A stretch of DNA of 64,000 nt, from contig NZ_CP095482.1 in the NCBI RefSeq assembly GCF_023028225.1, forward strand, positions 2,170,001 to 2,234,000. The letters are read 5' to 3'. Source of the DNA: Halorientalis litorea (lineage in GTDB: Archaea > Halobacteriota > Halobacteria > Halobacteriales > Haloarculaceae). The notes under the pieces were generated by a model. That model saw only the letters and a program-made list of their open reading frames with translations. It was not told the DNA's origin and searched no databases. Made by a program: the position numbers and the translations under genes. Position 1 is the stretch's first letter, and every line of letters begins with the position of its first letter. Of the stretch, positions 56,984 through 64,000 are shown piece after piece.

Positions 56984-58597
56984 ATGAACGTAGCGGGCAT
57001 GGCCAGCAACCGCGGCCGCAACCTGATGAACATCCACGACCTCGCACCGGGCGGTGCGGAGTTGTCCGTCGTCCTCACGAACTCGGCGGACGCGCCGGTC
57101 GTCGAGAAAGCAGCAAAGCGTGGCATCCCGACCGAAACCGTCGTCAGAGAGGAGGGCGAGAGCCGCCGCGACCACGAGGCACGCGTCGTCGCGGTACTCG
57201 AAGACTACGACTTCGAGTTGGTCTGTCTCGACGGCTACATGCGCGTCCTCTCGGAGACGTTCCTCGACCCGATGCCCACGACGCTGAACGTCCACCCGTC
57301 GCTTCTCCCGGCGTTCCCCGGAACCGACGCGTGGGGTGACGCTCTCGACTACGGCGTCGATGTCGTCGGCTGTACCGTCCACGCGGTCACCAACGCCGTC
57401 GCCGAGGACGGGTCGCTCGTCGAGGACGAAATCGACGGCGGCCCCGTCGTCACGCAGGAACCCATCCCCGTCTACGAGGGCGACACCCGCGAGGACCTCA
57501 CGGACCGCGTCCGCCAGCAGGGGGAGATGAAAGCCTACCCGCGGGCAGTCCGGTGGTTCGCCGAGGGAAGGGTCGACATCGACTGGGACGCCAACCGCGT
57601 CTCCGTCGCCGACGACGACGGCGGGCAGTTCCCCGAGCGTCGCCTCACGAGCGAGGAACGCCACGCCGACCTGCGATACGGGGAGAACCCCCATCAGGAC
57701 GCCGCGCTCTACGCCGACACCACCTGCGAGGAGGCGAGCGTCGTCCACGCCGATCAGTTGAACGAGGGCGCGAAGGGGATGTCTTACAACAACTACAACG
57801 ACACCGACGCGGCGTTGAACCTCGTCAAGGAGTTCGACCGCCCCGCCGCCGCGGTCATCAAGCACACCAACCCCGCAGGCTGTGCGACCGCCGAGACGCT
57901 CGCCGACGCCTACGCCGACGCGCTCTCGACGGACGCGAAAAGTGCCTTCGGGGGCATCGTCGCGCTCAACCGCGAGTGTGACGCCGCCACCGCCGAACAG
58001 ATTATCGACTCCTTCAAGGAAGTCGTCGTCGCGCCCGGCTACACCGACGACGCGCTGGAGACGCTGTTCGAGAAGGAGAACCTCCGCGTGCTGGACGTGG
58101 CCGACAAGTACGACCCGACCGAACCCCTCACCGAGAAAGACCTCGTCGGCGGAACACTCGTGCAGGAACGTGACGACCAGGCCCCGACGCGTGAGGAGTT
58201 GGAAGTCGTCACAGAACGCGAACCGACCGACGAGCAAATCGAGTCGATGCTGTTCGCGTGGCAGACCATCAAACACGTCAAGTCCAACGCCATCCTGTTC
58301 GCCGACGGAACCGAGACGGTCGGCGTCGGTGCCGGACAAGTGTCCCGGGTCGACGCCGTCGAAATCGCGAAGATGAAAGCCGACCGGGACGCCGAGGGCA
58401 AGAGTGCCGAGGGTGCCGTGATGGCCTCGGACGCCTTTTTCCCGTTCCCGGACGGCATCGAGGAGGCCGCCGACGCGGGCATCGAGGCAGTCGTCCAGCC
58501 CGGCGGGTCGGTCAACGACGAGGACGTCATCGCCGCCGCCGACGACCACGACATGGCGATGGTGTTCACCGGCAGTCGCGCGTTCCGCCACGACTGA
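56984..58597 (+). CDS. purNH: PurN-type formyltransferase fused to AICAR transformylase
   Basis: A 537-residue fusion. Residues 1 to about 190 are a glycinamide ribonucleotide formyltransferase: MNVAGMASNRGRNL, CLDGYMRVL, LNVHPSLLPAFPG (His104) and VDGGPVVTQEP (Asp151). Residues from about 215 on are AICAR transformylase as in PurH: LRYGENPHQDAALYAD, YNNYNDTDAALNLV, AVIKHTNPAGCATA (active-site KH), VKSNAILFADG and the C-terminal AIEAVVQPGGSVNDEDVI. The usual PurH N-terminal IMP cyclohydrolase domain is absent; archaea use PurO instead. Both formyl transfers to purine precursors are in one chain. ATG 56984 suits the family start. Confidence 0.9.
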   Translation: MNVAGMASNRGRNLMNIHDLAPGGAELSVVLTNSADAPVVEKAAKRGIPTETVVREEGESRRDHEARVVAVLEDYDFELVCLDGYMRVLSETFLDPMPTTLNVHPSLLPAFPGTDAWGDALDYGVDVVGCTVHAVTNAVAEDGSLVEDEIDGGPVVTQEPIPVYEGDTREDLTDRVRQQGEMKAYPRAVRWFAEGRVDIDWDANRVSVADDDGGQFPERRLTSEERHADLRYGENPHQDAALYADTTCEEASVVHADQLNEGAKGMSYNNYNDTDAALNLVKEFDRPAAAVIKHTNPAGCATAETLADAYADALSTDAKSAFGGIVALNRECDAATAEQIIDSFKEVVVAPGYTDDALETLFEKENLRVLDVADKYDPTEPLTEKDLVGGTLVQERDDQAPTREELEVVTEREPTDEQIESMLFAWQTIKHVKSNAILFADGTETVGVGAGQVSRVDAVEIAKMKADRDAEGKSAEGAVMASDAFFPFPDGIEEAADAGIEAVVQPGGSVNDEDVIAAADDHDMAMVFTGSRAFRHD

Positions 58598-58667
58598 CCG
58601 GTCGTCGCCCGTTGCTGATTGTATCCGACGCTGTGGCGTCGGGCAGAAACCGAAAAAGCGTTCGTCG

Positions 58668-59870
58668 TCAGTACGCCGGCAGGTCGGTGAGTTCGTAGCC
58701 GACGATGAGTTTCTGGATCTCCTCGGTGCCGTCGGGGATGGTCATGGTCTGGGCGTCGCGGTAGTACCGCTCCAGCGGGTAGTCGGTCGAGAGCCCGTTC
58801 CCGCCGTAGATTTCGAGGGCGTCACGCGCGACTTCGACGGACTTGTCGCAGGCGTAGCCCTTGGCGAGCGAGGAGTACATCCGGGACTCGTCGCTTGCCT
58901 CGGCCAGTTTGTCGACGGCGTGGTGGGTCAGGAGGCGCGAAGTCTCGACGTTGGCCTTCATCTGGTAGAGGCGGTCCTGAATCATCTGGTGCTGACCGAT
59001 AGGCTGGCCGAACGTCTCGCGGTCGGTGGTGTACTCCAGTGCGTCCTCGTAGGCGGCCTGCTGGATGCCGACTGCCATCGCGGCCATGCCGGTCCGCATG
59101 AACGAGAAGATGGCGTTGAGCGGCTTGTGTTCGAGGAACAGGTCCACCATCTCGTTCGGGAACGGCAGTGCCTCGCCGATGTCGCCGTGTTCGAGGATGA
59201 GGTTGCGGATGGCGTTCGAGAGCTTGTTGTCCTCGGGCACGCGCACGTCGTCGAAGAACATCTGGCCCGTGGGCGACCCTTTCCACCCGAGCTTGTCGAG
59301 TTTGCGCGTGTCGAACGGGGAGTTCTCCTGGTCGATGATGAACATGTCCGACATCTCGTTTTCCTCGTCCCACGCGACGACCATCGCGAGGTCACAGATT
59401 TGGGCGTTGGACACCCACGTCTTCTCCCCGTTGATGACGTACTCGTCGCCGTCCTTCTTGGCGACGGTGTTGGGCTTGGAGGAGTGACTGCCGGAGCCGG
59501 GTTCGGTCACGCCGAGCGCGCCGATGGCTTCGCCCTTGTCTAGACGGTCACCCAGCGCGTCCTGCGTCGCATCGGAGGCCCAGTTGGCGAACATCGCCGG
59601 GAAGGACATGTTCAGCATGACGTTGAGGCTGGGCCAGACACGGCTGATTTCCTCCGAGCCGATGGCGTAGAAGCGGAGGTCACCGAAGTAGTCCTGTGCC
59701 GTCTCCGGGTCGAACCCGATACCGAGCTCTCGGAGGTCACGCAGGTAGCCGAGTGCCTCGTCTTTGGTCATCTCCTGCTGGTCGAGTTCGTCGACGTCCG
59801 GTGCGATTTCGTCCTCGAGGTAGTCCCGGAGCGAGTCCCGGAACATCTCGTGCATGTCGTTGAATTCCAT
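58668..59870 (-). CDS. Acyl-CoA dehydrogenase family protein
   Basis: A 400-residue FAD-dependent dehydrogenase. Family features: IGALGVTEPGSGSHSSKPNTVAKKDGDEYVINGEKTWVSNAQICD (the FAD/substrate region), AMAVGIQQAAYEDALEYTTDRETFGQPIGQHQMIQDRLY, and LEIYGGNGLSTDYPLERYYRDAQTMTIPDGTEEIQKLIVGYELT. The catalytic Glu aligns near the C-terminal PDGTEEIQ segment. Start MEFNDMHEMF is preferred to 59924. Substrate chain length unknown. Confidence 0.9.
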   Translation of the reverse strand: MEFNDMHEMFRDSLRDYLEDEIAPDVDELDQQEMTKDEALGYLRDLRELGIGFDPETAQDYFGDLRFYAIGSEEISRVWPSLNVMLNMSFPAMFANWASDATQDALGDRLDKGEAIGALGVTEPGSGSHSSKPNTVAKKDGDEYVINGEKTWVSNAQICDLAMVVAWDEENEMSDMFIIDQENSPFDTRKLDKLGWKGSPTGQMFFDDVRVPEDNKLSNAIRNLILEHGDIGEALPFPNEMVDLFLEHKPLNAIFSFMRTGMAAMAVGIQQAAYEDALEYTTDRETFGQPIGQHQMIQDRLYQMKANVETSRLLTHHAVDKLAEASDESRMYSSLAKGYACDKSVEVARDALEIYGGNGLSTDYPLERYYRDAQTMTIPDGTEEIQKLIVGYELTDLPAY

Positions 59871-60014
59871 GTGATAGCCACCCGTCCGCAATACTCCACG
59901 GACGTTATACATACACAGGGACACGCTCTCCGAATCCCTATCCCATCACATCCGAGGGACGTTTTTACTATTTAAGTATCAACGGATATGACGGGGGCCG
60001 TCGTAGGGGCGAGT

Positions 60015-60380
60015 ATGCGACGCCCGCCACTCCCGCGTCCGGACGACGTTCGCGAACAGGTCGGTGAGCGACTTCCCGACACACCCGACGTGCCGTCGGC
60101 TCCGACACCGACTGTCCCCGACAGGGTGACGCTCCGGCGCGTCGCGACGGGGCTGACTGTCGCCGGGACAGTGCTGACTGGACTCGGACTGTTCGCCCGC
60201 TATCTCCTCGGGCGTGGAACTGACTCGGACAGCGACGAAGTGTCCGCCGCCGCACGCCCGCGGACGTGGGAGTACGACGGCCCACGAATCGCACCGCTGG
60301 TCGGAATGACGGTACTGGCCCTGATGCGACTGGTGGTCGAACGGGTTCGGGACGAAAGAGCGGCGACCGGCGACGCGTAG
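60015..60380 (+). CDS. Unrecognised small protein with membrane segment
   Basis: A 121-residue protein (ATG 60015; an alternative start at 59988 would add nine residues). The N-terminal part is Pro/Arg-rich (PPLPRPDDVREQVGERLPD), then a likely helix VATGLTVAGTVLTGLGLFARYLL and a second, weaker one (IAPLVGMTVLALMRLVV). I do not recognise the family. It faces the acyl-CoA dehydrogenase gene head to head and runs towards the SCP2 gene. Confidence 0.45.
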   Translation: MRRPPLPRPDDVREQVGERLPDTPDVPSAPTPTVPDRVTLRRVATGLTVAGTVLTGLGLFARYLLGRGTDSDSDEVSAAARPRTWEYDGPRIAPLVGMTVLALMRLVVERVRDERAATGDA

Positions 60381-60420
60381 TGACCCCACACGCTCGCCGC
60401 GTGGCACGTGACTCGAAGCG

Positions 60421-60984
60421 TTAGTTCGGGACGTTGTCCGTAATCTCGCCCATGACGGAGGCGAGCTGGGTCCCCTTCTGCACGGAGCCGTCGAGTTCGT
60501 ACTCCTGCTGCATGAATCCCTGCACGGGGTCGGTGCCGCCGGTGATGAGGCTCGTCAGCACGCCGGCCGGCCCGCTCAGTGTCAGGTCGGCGTCCGAAAC
60601 CTGCCCCGCACCGCCTTCGACCGTCTGGTCGTCGGCGTTCACGTCGAGGTGGCCCTCCATCGCGCAGTCGTTGGCCTCGAAGTTGGCCGTGATGTTCGCG
60701 CCGATGGCGTCCTGAATCTCGGGGTTGTTCTCGACGAGGGAGTTGACGCCCGCCCAGAGCAGGTCCTGGAACTGGTCGGCTGCCTCGGGCTCGTCGGCGT
60801 AGAAGTCGGCGATGTCGATGTCGGACATCCGGCCGATGACTTCCGCGAACGTGTCGGGGTTCTCCTCGATGAGTTCCTGCTCCTTGCCCTCGATGTCGTC
60901 GAGGAGACCCGGCAGGTCCGCCTTCAGCTGTTCTTCGTCCTTGTTGACCGATTCTTCGATGCGCTGAATGATGTCGTCGGACAT
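60421..60984 (-). CDS. SCP2-like sterol/lipid-binding domain protein
   Basis: A 187-residue acidic soluble protein. The SCP2-like C-terminal part (NADDQTVEGGAGQVSDADLTLSGPAGVLTSLITGGTDPVQGFMQQEYELDGSVQKGTQLASVMGEI) would carry a hydrophobic ligand; members bind acyl-CoA, fatty acids or sterols. The N-terminal half is helical and acidic. It is the last of three SCP2 genes on this strand, with its own promoter (TATA at 61084-61092) sharing a motif with the 62891 promoter. In haloarchaea SCP2 proteins can be linked to lipid metabolism; the ligand is not known. Confidence 0.72.
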   Translation of the reverse strand: MSDDIIQRIEESVNKDEEQLKADLPGLLDDIEGKEQELIEENPDTFAEVIGRMSDIDIADFYADEPEAADQFQDLLWAGVNSLVENNPEIQDAIGANITANFEANDCAMEGHLDVNADDQTVEGGAGQVSDADLTLSGPAGVLTSLITGGTDPVQGFMQQEYELDGSVQKGTQLASVMGEITDNVPN

Positions 60985-61072
60985 GGGTAACTCGTGTCCA
61001 TCGGCACACTATCGCACGGGCCGATGGGTACCCATCTGTACCCTCGGTACCTCCGTGAGGGTGTCCCGTCGG

Positions 61073-61092
61073 ATGTGAGGTGGGTTTATGTA
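61073..61092 (-). promoter_or_regulatory. TATA plus shared motif at the SCP2 gene starting 60984
   Basis: On the minus strand TACATAAACCCACCTCACAT contains the TATA box and a downstream CCACC(T)CRCAT motif; the same combination lies in the promoter of the gene starting at 62891, one base shorter. A BRE-like CCGAAA precedes it. The downstream part lies between TATA box and expected start, where a regulator or a second TFB contact could act. Confidence 0.5.
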
Positions 61093-61156
61093 CTATTTCG
61101 GCTGGGTGTCGATATTCAGCGGTAAACGCCCTCTCCCGGAAAAACAGGGGTCCCTC

Positions 61157-61891
61157 TCAGAAGAGGAACCGCTTGTCTAGGTCGGCCGCCACGTCGGTCA
61201 TCTTGATGGCCGCGTCGGAGTACTGGAGGATTTTCTGCATGTCGCCTTTGAGTTCGAGCTCGCCGGACATGATGCCCTCCACCACGTCGAGTTCGCCGGT
61301 GACGAGTGCGACCCACTGCTCGTAGTCGGCACTGAGGATGAAGCCCTTGTCACGCTCGTCGAGACTCAGGAGGGTGTCCGTCTCGTAACAGCCGCCGTCT
61401 TCGAGGCCGATCCACGCGTACACGTTCGCGTCGTCGGTCACGTTCTCCTCGAGTTGGTCCATCAGTTCCTTCAGCACGTCCGGCATGACGTTCATCAGCC
61501 CCGGCCAGACCTTCTCGGGAGCCTCGACGACTTCGGTTTCGAGCATCTCGGCCACCGCACGCTCGTGAAGCGTCCCACTCCGGGCCTCGATGTTCTCCTG
61601 AATGTCCTCGGGTGCTTGGTCGATAATCGAACGGAGGGTATCTTCCGGAAGCTGCGTGATGCCGTCCTCGAACGCGGTCCACAACTCCTCGGGCAAGTCC
61701 TGCACTTGGTGGTTCGCGACGGGGAGGTCGAGAATCTCGAACACGAAGTCGCCGTTCCAACTCGACGCCCACCCGGTACTCATCTCGATGAACTCCTCGT
61801 CCTCGTTGAGTGCGTCCTGGTACCGGTCGAGCCACGCTGTCGTCGGGAAGTACTCGTTCAGTTCGAACTGCGTCTGTTGCTGGGTACTCAT
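61157..61891 (-). CDS. SCP2 domain protein, tandem paralogue 1
   Basis: A 244-residue soluble protein. It starts MSTQQQTQFELNEYFPTTAWLDRYQ. A central FEILDLPVANHQVQDLPEELWTAFEDGITQLPEDTLRSIIDQAPEDIQENIEARSG and the C-terminal SCP2-like NVYAWIGLEDGGCYETD ... GIMSGELELKGDMQKILQYSDAAIKMTDV follow. It is closely similar over its full length to the next gene upstream. A Cys in DGGCYE is shared by both. Presumably a hydrophobic carrier; ligand unknown. The promoter holds a 10-bp inverted repeat. Confidence 0.75.
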   Translation of the reverse strand: MSTQQQTQFELNEYFPTTAWLDRYQDALNEDEEFIEMSTGWASSWNGDFVFEILDLPVANHQVQDLPEELWTAFEDGITQLPEDTLRSIIDQAPEDIQENIEARSGTLHERAVAEMLETEVVEAPEKVWPGLMNVMPDVLKELMDQLEENVTDDANVYAWIGLEDGGCYETDTLLSLDERDKGFILSADYEQWVALVTGELDVVEGIMSGELELKGDMQKILQYSDAAIKMTDVAADLDKRFLF

Positions 61892-62011
61892 TGGTATCAC
61901 CCCATCGGACGGACCATCTCGGATGGGCCGCGGCCAGCCACCCCCACGCCCGTCCCACGGGCTACGCATATCTATTTCTCCTCTCACATTTGTGGTCCCC
62001 CTCTCATTTGC

Positions 62012-62041
62012 GGTTGTTTATCAACGCTAGTATAAACAACC
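62012..62041. promoter_or_regulatory. 10-bp perfect inverted repeat at SCP2 paralogue 1 promoter
   Basis: GGTTGTTTAT and ATAAACAACC are separated by 10 bases, so centres lie 20 bases (two helical turns) apart, as for a dimeric or tetrameric regulator. It lies directly downstream of the TATA box (TTTATA at 62046-62051 as read on the plus strand) and covers the expected start site. Next to it are CTCTCATTTGCGG and CTCTCACATTTGTGG repeats (62001 and 61981). Confidence 0.55.
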
Positions 62042-62159
62042 CTAATTTATACGGTCGGTCGAACGACCCGGGGCACGGTCGGCATGGCCCTGCTCGCTGG
62101 TCGCACCGCTCTGTGGGTTCGCTCCAAAAGAAACGGTGTGGCTCGAAGTCGGTGGCCGC

Positions 62160-62891
62160 TCAGAGAAGGAACTGCTTGTCGAGTTCGCTCGACACGTCGG
62201 TCATCCGGATGGCCGAGTCCGTGTACTGGAGGATTTTCTGCATGTCGCCGTCAAGTTCGAGTTCGCCGGACATGATGCCGTCGACGGGGCCGAGGTCACC
62301 GCTCACCAGTTTCTCCCACTGGTCGTAACTGCCGGTGAGGACGAACCCGGCGTCCCGTTCGTCGAGACTGTCGAGCGTGGCGACTTCGTAACAGCCGCCG
62401 TCTTCGAGACCGATCCACGCGTAGACGGTCCCGTCGTCGGTGATGTTCTCTTCGAGTTCGTCCAGCAGGTCGTCCATGACCTCGGGCATGATGTTCCGCA
62501 TCCCGGACCAGACCTTCTCGGGAGCCTCGGCGACGCTGGTCTCTTTCAGTTCCGCGACGGCACGCTCCTGCAAGGAGCCGTCACGCTCGTCGATGTTGTC
62601 CTGCACCTCCTCGGGTGCGTCTTCGATAATCGTTTCGAGGGTGTCGTCCGGCAGTTGCGTAATCGCCTCTTCGAGTGCCGACCAGAGTTCCTCGGGGAGG
62701 TCACCGACCGTCGTCTCTTCGAGCGGCAGGTCAGTAATCTCGAAGACGAAGTCGCCGTTCCAGCCGACGCCCCACCCTTCGGCGACGTCGCTGAGTTCCT
62801 CGTCCTCGTCGAGTGCTACCTGATACCGTTGGAGCCATGCTGTCGTCGGGAAATACTCGTCGATGTCGTGTTGTTCCTGTGTCGCGCTCAT
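62160..62891 (-). CDS. SCP2 domain protein, tandem paralogue 2
   Basis: A 243-residue soluble protein with the same plan as its neighbour: EYFPTTAWLQRYQVALDEDEEL, DLPEELWSALEEAITQLPDDTLETIIEDAPEEVQDNIDERDGSLQERAVAEL, VYAWIGLEDGGCYEVAT and GIMSGELELDGDMQKILQYTDSAIRMTDV. The two copies have the same length within one residue, so this is a recent duplication that has diverged. Its TATA (TTTATATA at 63006-63013) is followed by the motif shared with the gene starting at 60984. It lies downstream of the ferredoxin gene on the same strand, with a promoter between. Confidence 0.75.
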   Translation of the reverse strand: MSATQEQHDIDEYFPTTAWLQRYQVALDEDEELSDVAEGWGVGWNGDFVFEITDLPLEETTVGDLPEELWSALEEAITQLPDDTLETIIEDAPEEVQDNIDERDGSLQERAVAELKETSVAEAPEKVWSGMRNIMPEVMDDLLDELEENITDDGTVYAWIGLEDGGCYEVATLDSLDERDAGFVLTGSYDQWEKLVSGDLGPVDGIMSGELELDGDMQKILQYTDSAIRMTDVSSELDKQFLL

Positions 62892-62985
62892 AGTGAATCC
62901 CTCATCGAGTGAGCGGATGCGTGATCTGTCACACACCCACTCGCTGATGGACACCGTGTGATGACGCCCTCGTATGATAGTTGTT

Positions 62986-63013
62986 CTCCCACATATGCGG
63001 GTGGATTTATATA
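62986..63013 (-). promoter_or_regulatory. TATA and shared downstream motif of SCP2 paralogue 2
   Basis: TATATAAATCCACCCGCAT on the minus strand matches the promoter at 61073-61092 with a one-base gap. A palindromic CCCACATATGCGGG (62988-63001, imperfect) overlaps it and resembles the CTCWCATWTGYGG motifs at 61981 and 62001. Confidence 0.5.
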
Positions 63014-63150
63014 CAGCCGTGCGACACGTGCCGAAAAGTCACGCTGATTCGTTCGACTAGTCGGTAAAATCACCAGACGGCAACCCGATACAGACCGAGC
63101 AGTACAACCGCTGCGAGCGGAGAAACAGCGTCGAGGACGTGATAGACGAG

Positions 63151-63498
63151 TTACAAGATGTCGTCGTCCATGCCGAACATGTCGTTCTGCGTGTCCGTCT
63201 CGATACGGCAGTCCGACTTCGGATAGGCGATGCACAGGAGCGCGAACCCGTCGTCTTGCTGCATCGGGTCCAGTGCTGTTCCTTCGCTCTGGTCGACGTC
63301 GCCATCGACTATCGTCCCGACACAGGAGGTGCATTGCCCCTGCCGACAGGAGTACGGGAGGTCGTACCCCGCCTCTTCGGCGGCGTCGAGGATGTACTCG
63401 TCCTCGGGGACGGACAGTGATACTGTTTCGCCGTCGTGGAGGAGTTCGACGTCGTGGACGTCTTCCTCGTCGTCGCCTGCCTCCGCCGCCCCGCTCAT
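63151..63498 (-). CDS. Plant-type [2Fe-2S] ferredoxin
   Basis: A 115-residue ferredoxin with the beta-grasp fold. Cys51, Cys56, Cys59 and Cys89 (CRQGQCTSC ... LLC) form the CX4CX2CX29C pattern of plant-type [2Fe-2S] clusters, and a further Cys97 is present. The N-terminal 12 residues are an acidic leader. It lacks the extra N-terminal domain of the abundant haloarchaeal ferredoxin (Fdx), so it is a different, specialised electron carrier. It is translated with the 86-residue gene upstream (4-bp overlap). Confidence 0.9.
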   Translation of the reverse strand: MSGAAEAGDDEEDVHDVELLHDGETVSLSVPEDEYILDAAEEAGYDLPYSCRQGQCTSCVGTIVDGDVDQSEGTALDPMQQDDGFALLCIAYPKSDCRIETDTQNDMFGMDDDIL

Positions 63499-63755
63499 AT
63501 CTCTTGTCTGAACTTGTACACTTCGAGGGCTTCGAGACGCGGGTCGTCTTCCGTGTCTTCGTTCGCGCCGGCGGCCGCCCCGCCGACCCCTTCGTTGTTG
63601 ACCGTGCCCGACCCGGAGTCGAGGATGTACGCGACTTCCTCGTGAACCTTCTCCGGGTCCATGCCGAGGTCGTCGGCCGTCTCCTCGACTGCTTGCTCTA
63701 TCTCCTCTTCGGAGGCCTCGAAACCGTCGCCGTCCATCTCGGTGAGCCGTGACAT
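63495..63755 (-). CDS. Unrecognised acidic small protein coupled to the ferredoxin
   Basis: An 86-residue protein: a helical N-terminus MSRLTEMDGDGFEASEEEIEQAVEETADDLGMDPEKVHEEVAYILDSG, a Gly/Ala/Asn-rich linker and a C-terminal segment DPRLEALEVYKFRQEI. No family recognised. Its start is two bases after the stop of the next gene upstream (63758) and its stop overlaps the ferredoxin start by 4 bp, so the three are one operon. Confidence 0.6.
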   Translation of the reverse strand: MSRLTEMDGDGFEASEEEIEQAVEETADDLGMDPEKVHEEVAYILDSGSGTVNNEGVGGAAAGANEDTEDDPRLEALEVYKFRQEI

Positions 63756-63757
63756 CG

Positions 63758-64000
63758 TCAGTCACCTGCCATCCGCTGGGAGTAGATGTGTTCGTACTCG
63801 TCGATGACGTCGTCGTAGGTGCTGCCCTCTGCCTCGTTCACCGCGTCGGACGCGGCCATCGCGAAGTCCCGGGCACTCGCGCCTTCGAGTTCGAGCGTGT
63901 TGAACAGCATATCTCCGGCGAGGTTCGAGCCCCGGTTGATGACGCCGTCGAAATCCGCGTTCAGCGGGTCACCGACGTCGTTGGTGACGAAGTACGCCGT
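63758..64000 (-). CDS. Unrecognised protein, C-terminal 80 residues only
   Basis: The frame enters from the right edge and stops at 63758. The visible residues read TAYFVTNDVGDPLNADFDGV, then INRGSNLAGDMLFNTLELEG, then SARDFAMAASDAVNEAEGST and a final IDEYEHIYSQRMAGD. It looks soluble and mixed alpha with a helical end. I do not recognise a family. It is the first gene visible in the operon with the 86-residue protein and the ferredoxin; an oxidoreductase or oxygenase partner is possible but unproven. Confidence 0.7.
   Translation of the reverse strand, partial: TAYFVTNDVGDPLNADFDGVINRGSNLAGDMLFNTLELEGASARDFAMAASDAVNEAEGSTYDDVIDEYEHIYSQRMAGD

Noticed and set aside
59988-60014. Longer start for the small protein at 60015
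   Set aside because: The extra residues MTGAVVGAS look non-coding and the ATG at 60015 starts the more typical charged N-terminus, but the choice is not certain.

Overview
The window comes from a halophilic archaeon of the class Halobacteria. The evidence is the very GC-rich, Asp/Glu-rich coding sequence, the archaeal transcription genes (TFB, TFS), the tubulin-like CetZ, NreA, archaeal NAC, an archaeal-type RNase HI with its partner gene, several small CPxCG zinc proteins, haloarchaeal BRE/TATA promoters with leaderless starts, and many protein families known only from haloarchaea. It reads as chromosomal sequence. I found no rRNA, tRNA, CRISPR array, insertion sequence or integrase. I did not assign a genus.

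Layout. (1) 1-14.5 kb is mixed metabolism: a truncated haemoglobin cut by the left edge, a DUF429 protein, a zinc micro-protein coupled to an Hsp20, a conserved gene broken by an in-frame TAG, a CoA-type NUDIX enzyme, dihydropteroate synthase and dihydrofolate reductase, trehalose-6-phosphate synthase, a sulfatase-fold hydrolase, a Gfo/Idh/MocA oxidoreductase coupled to a GH37 trehalase, a histidine phosphatase, an MFS transporter, an HVO_0758-type zinc protein and an aldo/keto reductase. (2) 14.5-17.4 kb has a cluster of intergenic hairpins, a membrane-anchored DHH phosphoesterase, an SDR protein and a DUF5791-like protein. (3) 17.5-27.0 kb is one tightly overlapping minus-strand operon for a type IV pilus/type II secretion-like machine: coiled-coil protein, small membrane protein, secretion ATPase, double-length membrane platform protein and four exported or membrane-anchored proteins. 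Three of these have prepilin-like N-termini, including one of about 1,031 residues. (4) 27.1-38.6 kb holds cetZ followed by a second hairpin cluster, a DUF302 protein, nreA, a 7TM histidine kinase, tfb, rnhA with its partner, a PadR regulator with a candidate operator, pyrophosphatase and an AlkP-fold phosphatase. (5) 38.6-47.1 kb holds MscS, an MFS transporter, tfs, a three-gene set with two paralogues flanking a small protein, trmI-nac, an arylsulfotransferase-like protein, a CPBP protease-PUA pair and a NYN nuclease.

(6) 47.2-53.2 kb is a complete-looking succinylase-type lysine operon, dapA-dapB-dapD-lysA-dapF-dapE, with start/stop overlaps and a 5' leader containing a possible leaderless 33-codon ORF. 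(7) 53.2-58.6 kb holds a TauE/SafE permease, a bacterio-opsin-activator-type regulator, purB and a PurN-AICAR transformylase fusion. (8) 58.7-64 kb holds an acyl-CoA dehydrogenase, then three SCP2-like proteins (two clear tandem paralogues), a [2Fe-2S] ferredoxin, an acidic small protein and an unrecognised C-terminal fragment at the right edge. Two of the SCP2 promoters share a TATA-proximal motif and the third carries a 10-bp inverted repeat.

The most promising leads are the pilus-like operon with its pilin-like giant protein, the SCP2/ferredoxin locus with its promoter motifs, the two clusters of short-loop hairpins placed directly after stop codons, and the in-frame amber codon. Family names with DUF numbers are given from memory and flagged where I am less sure.
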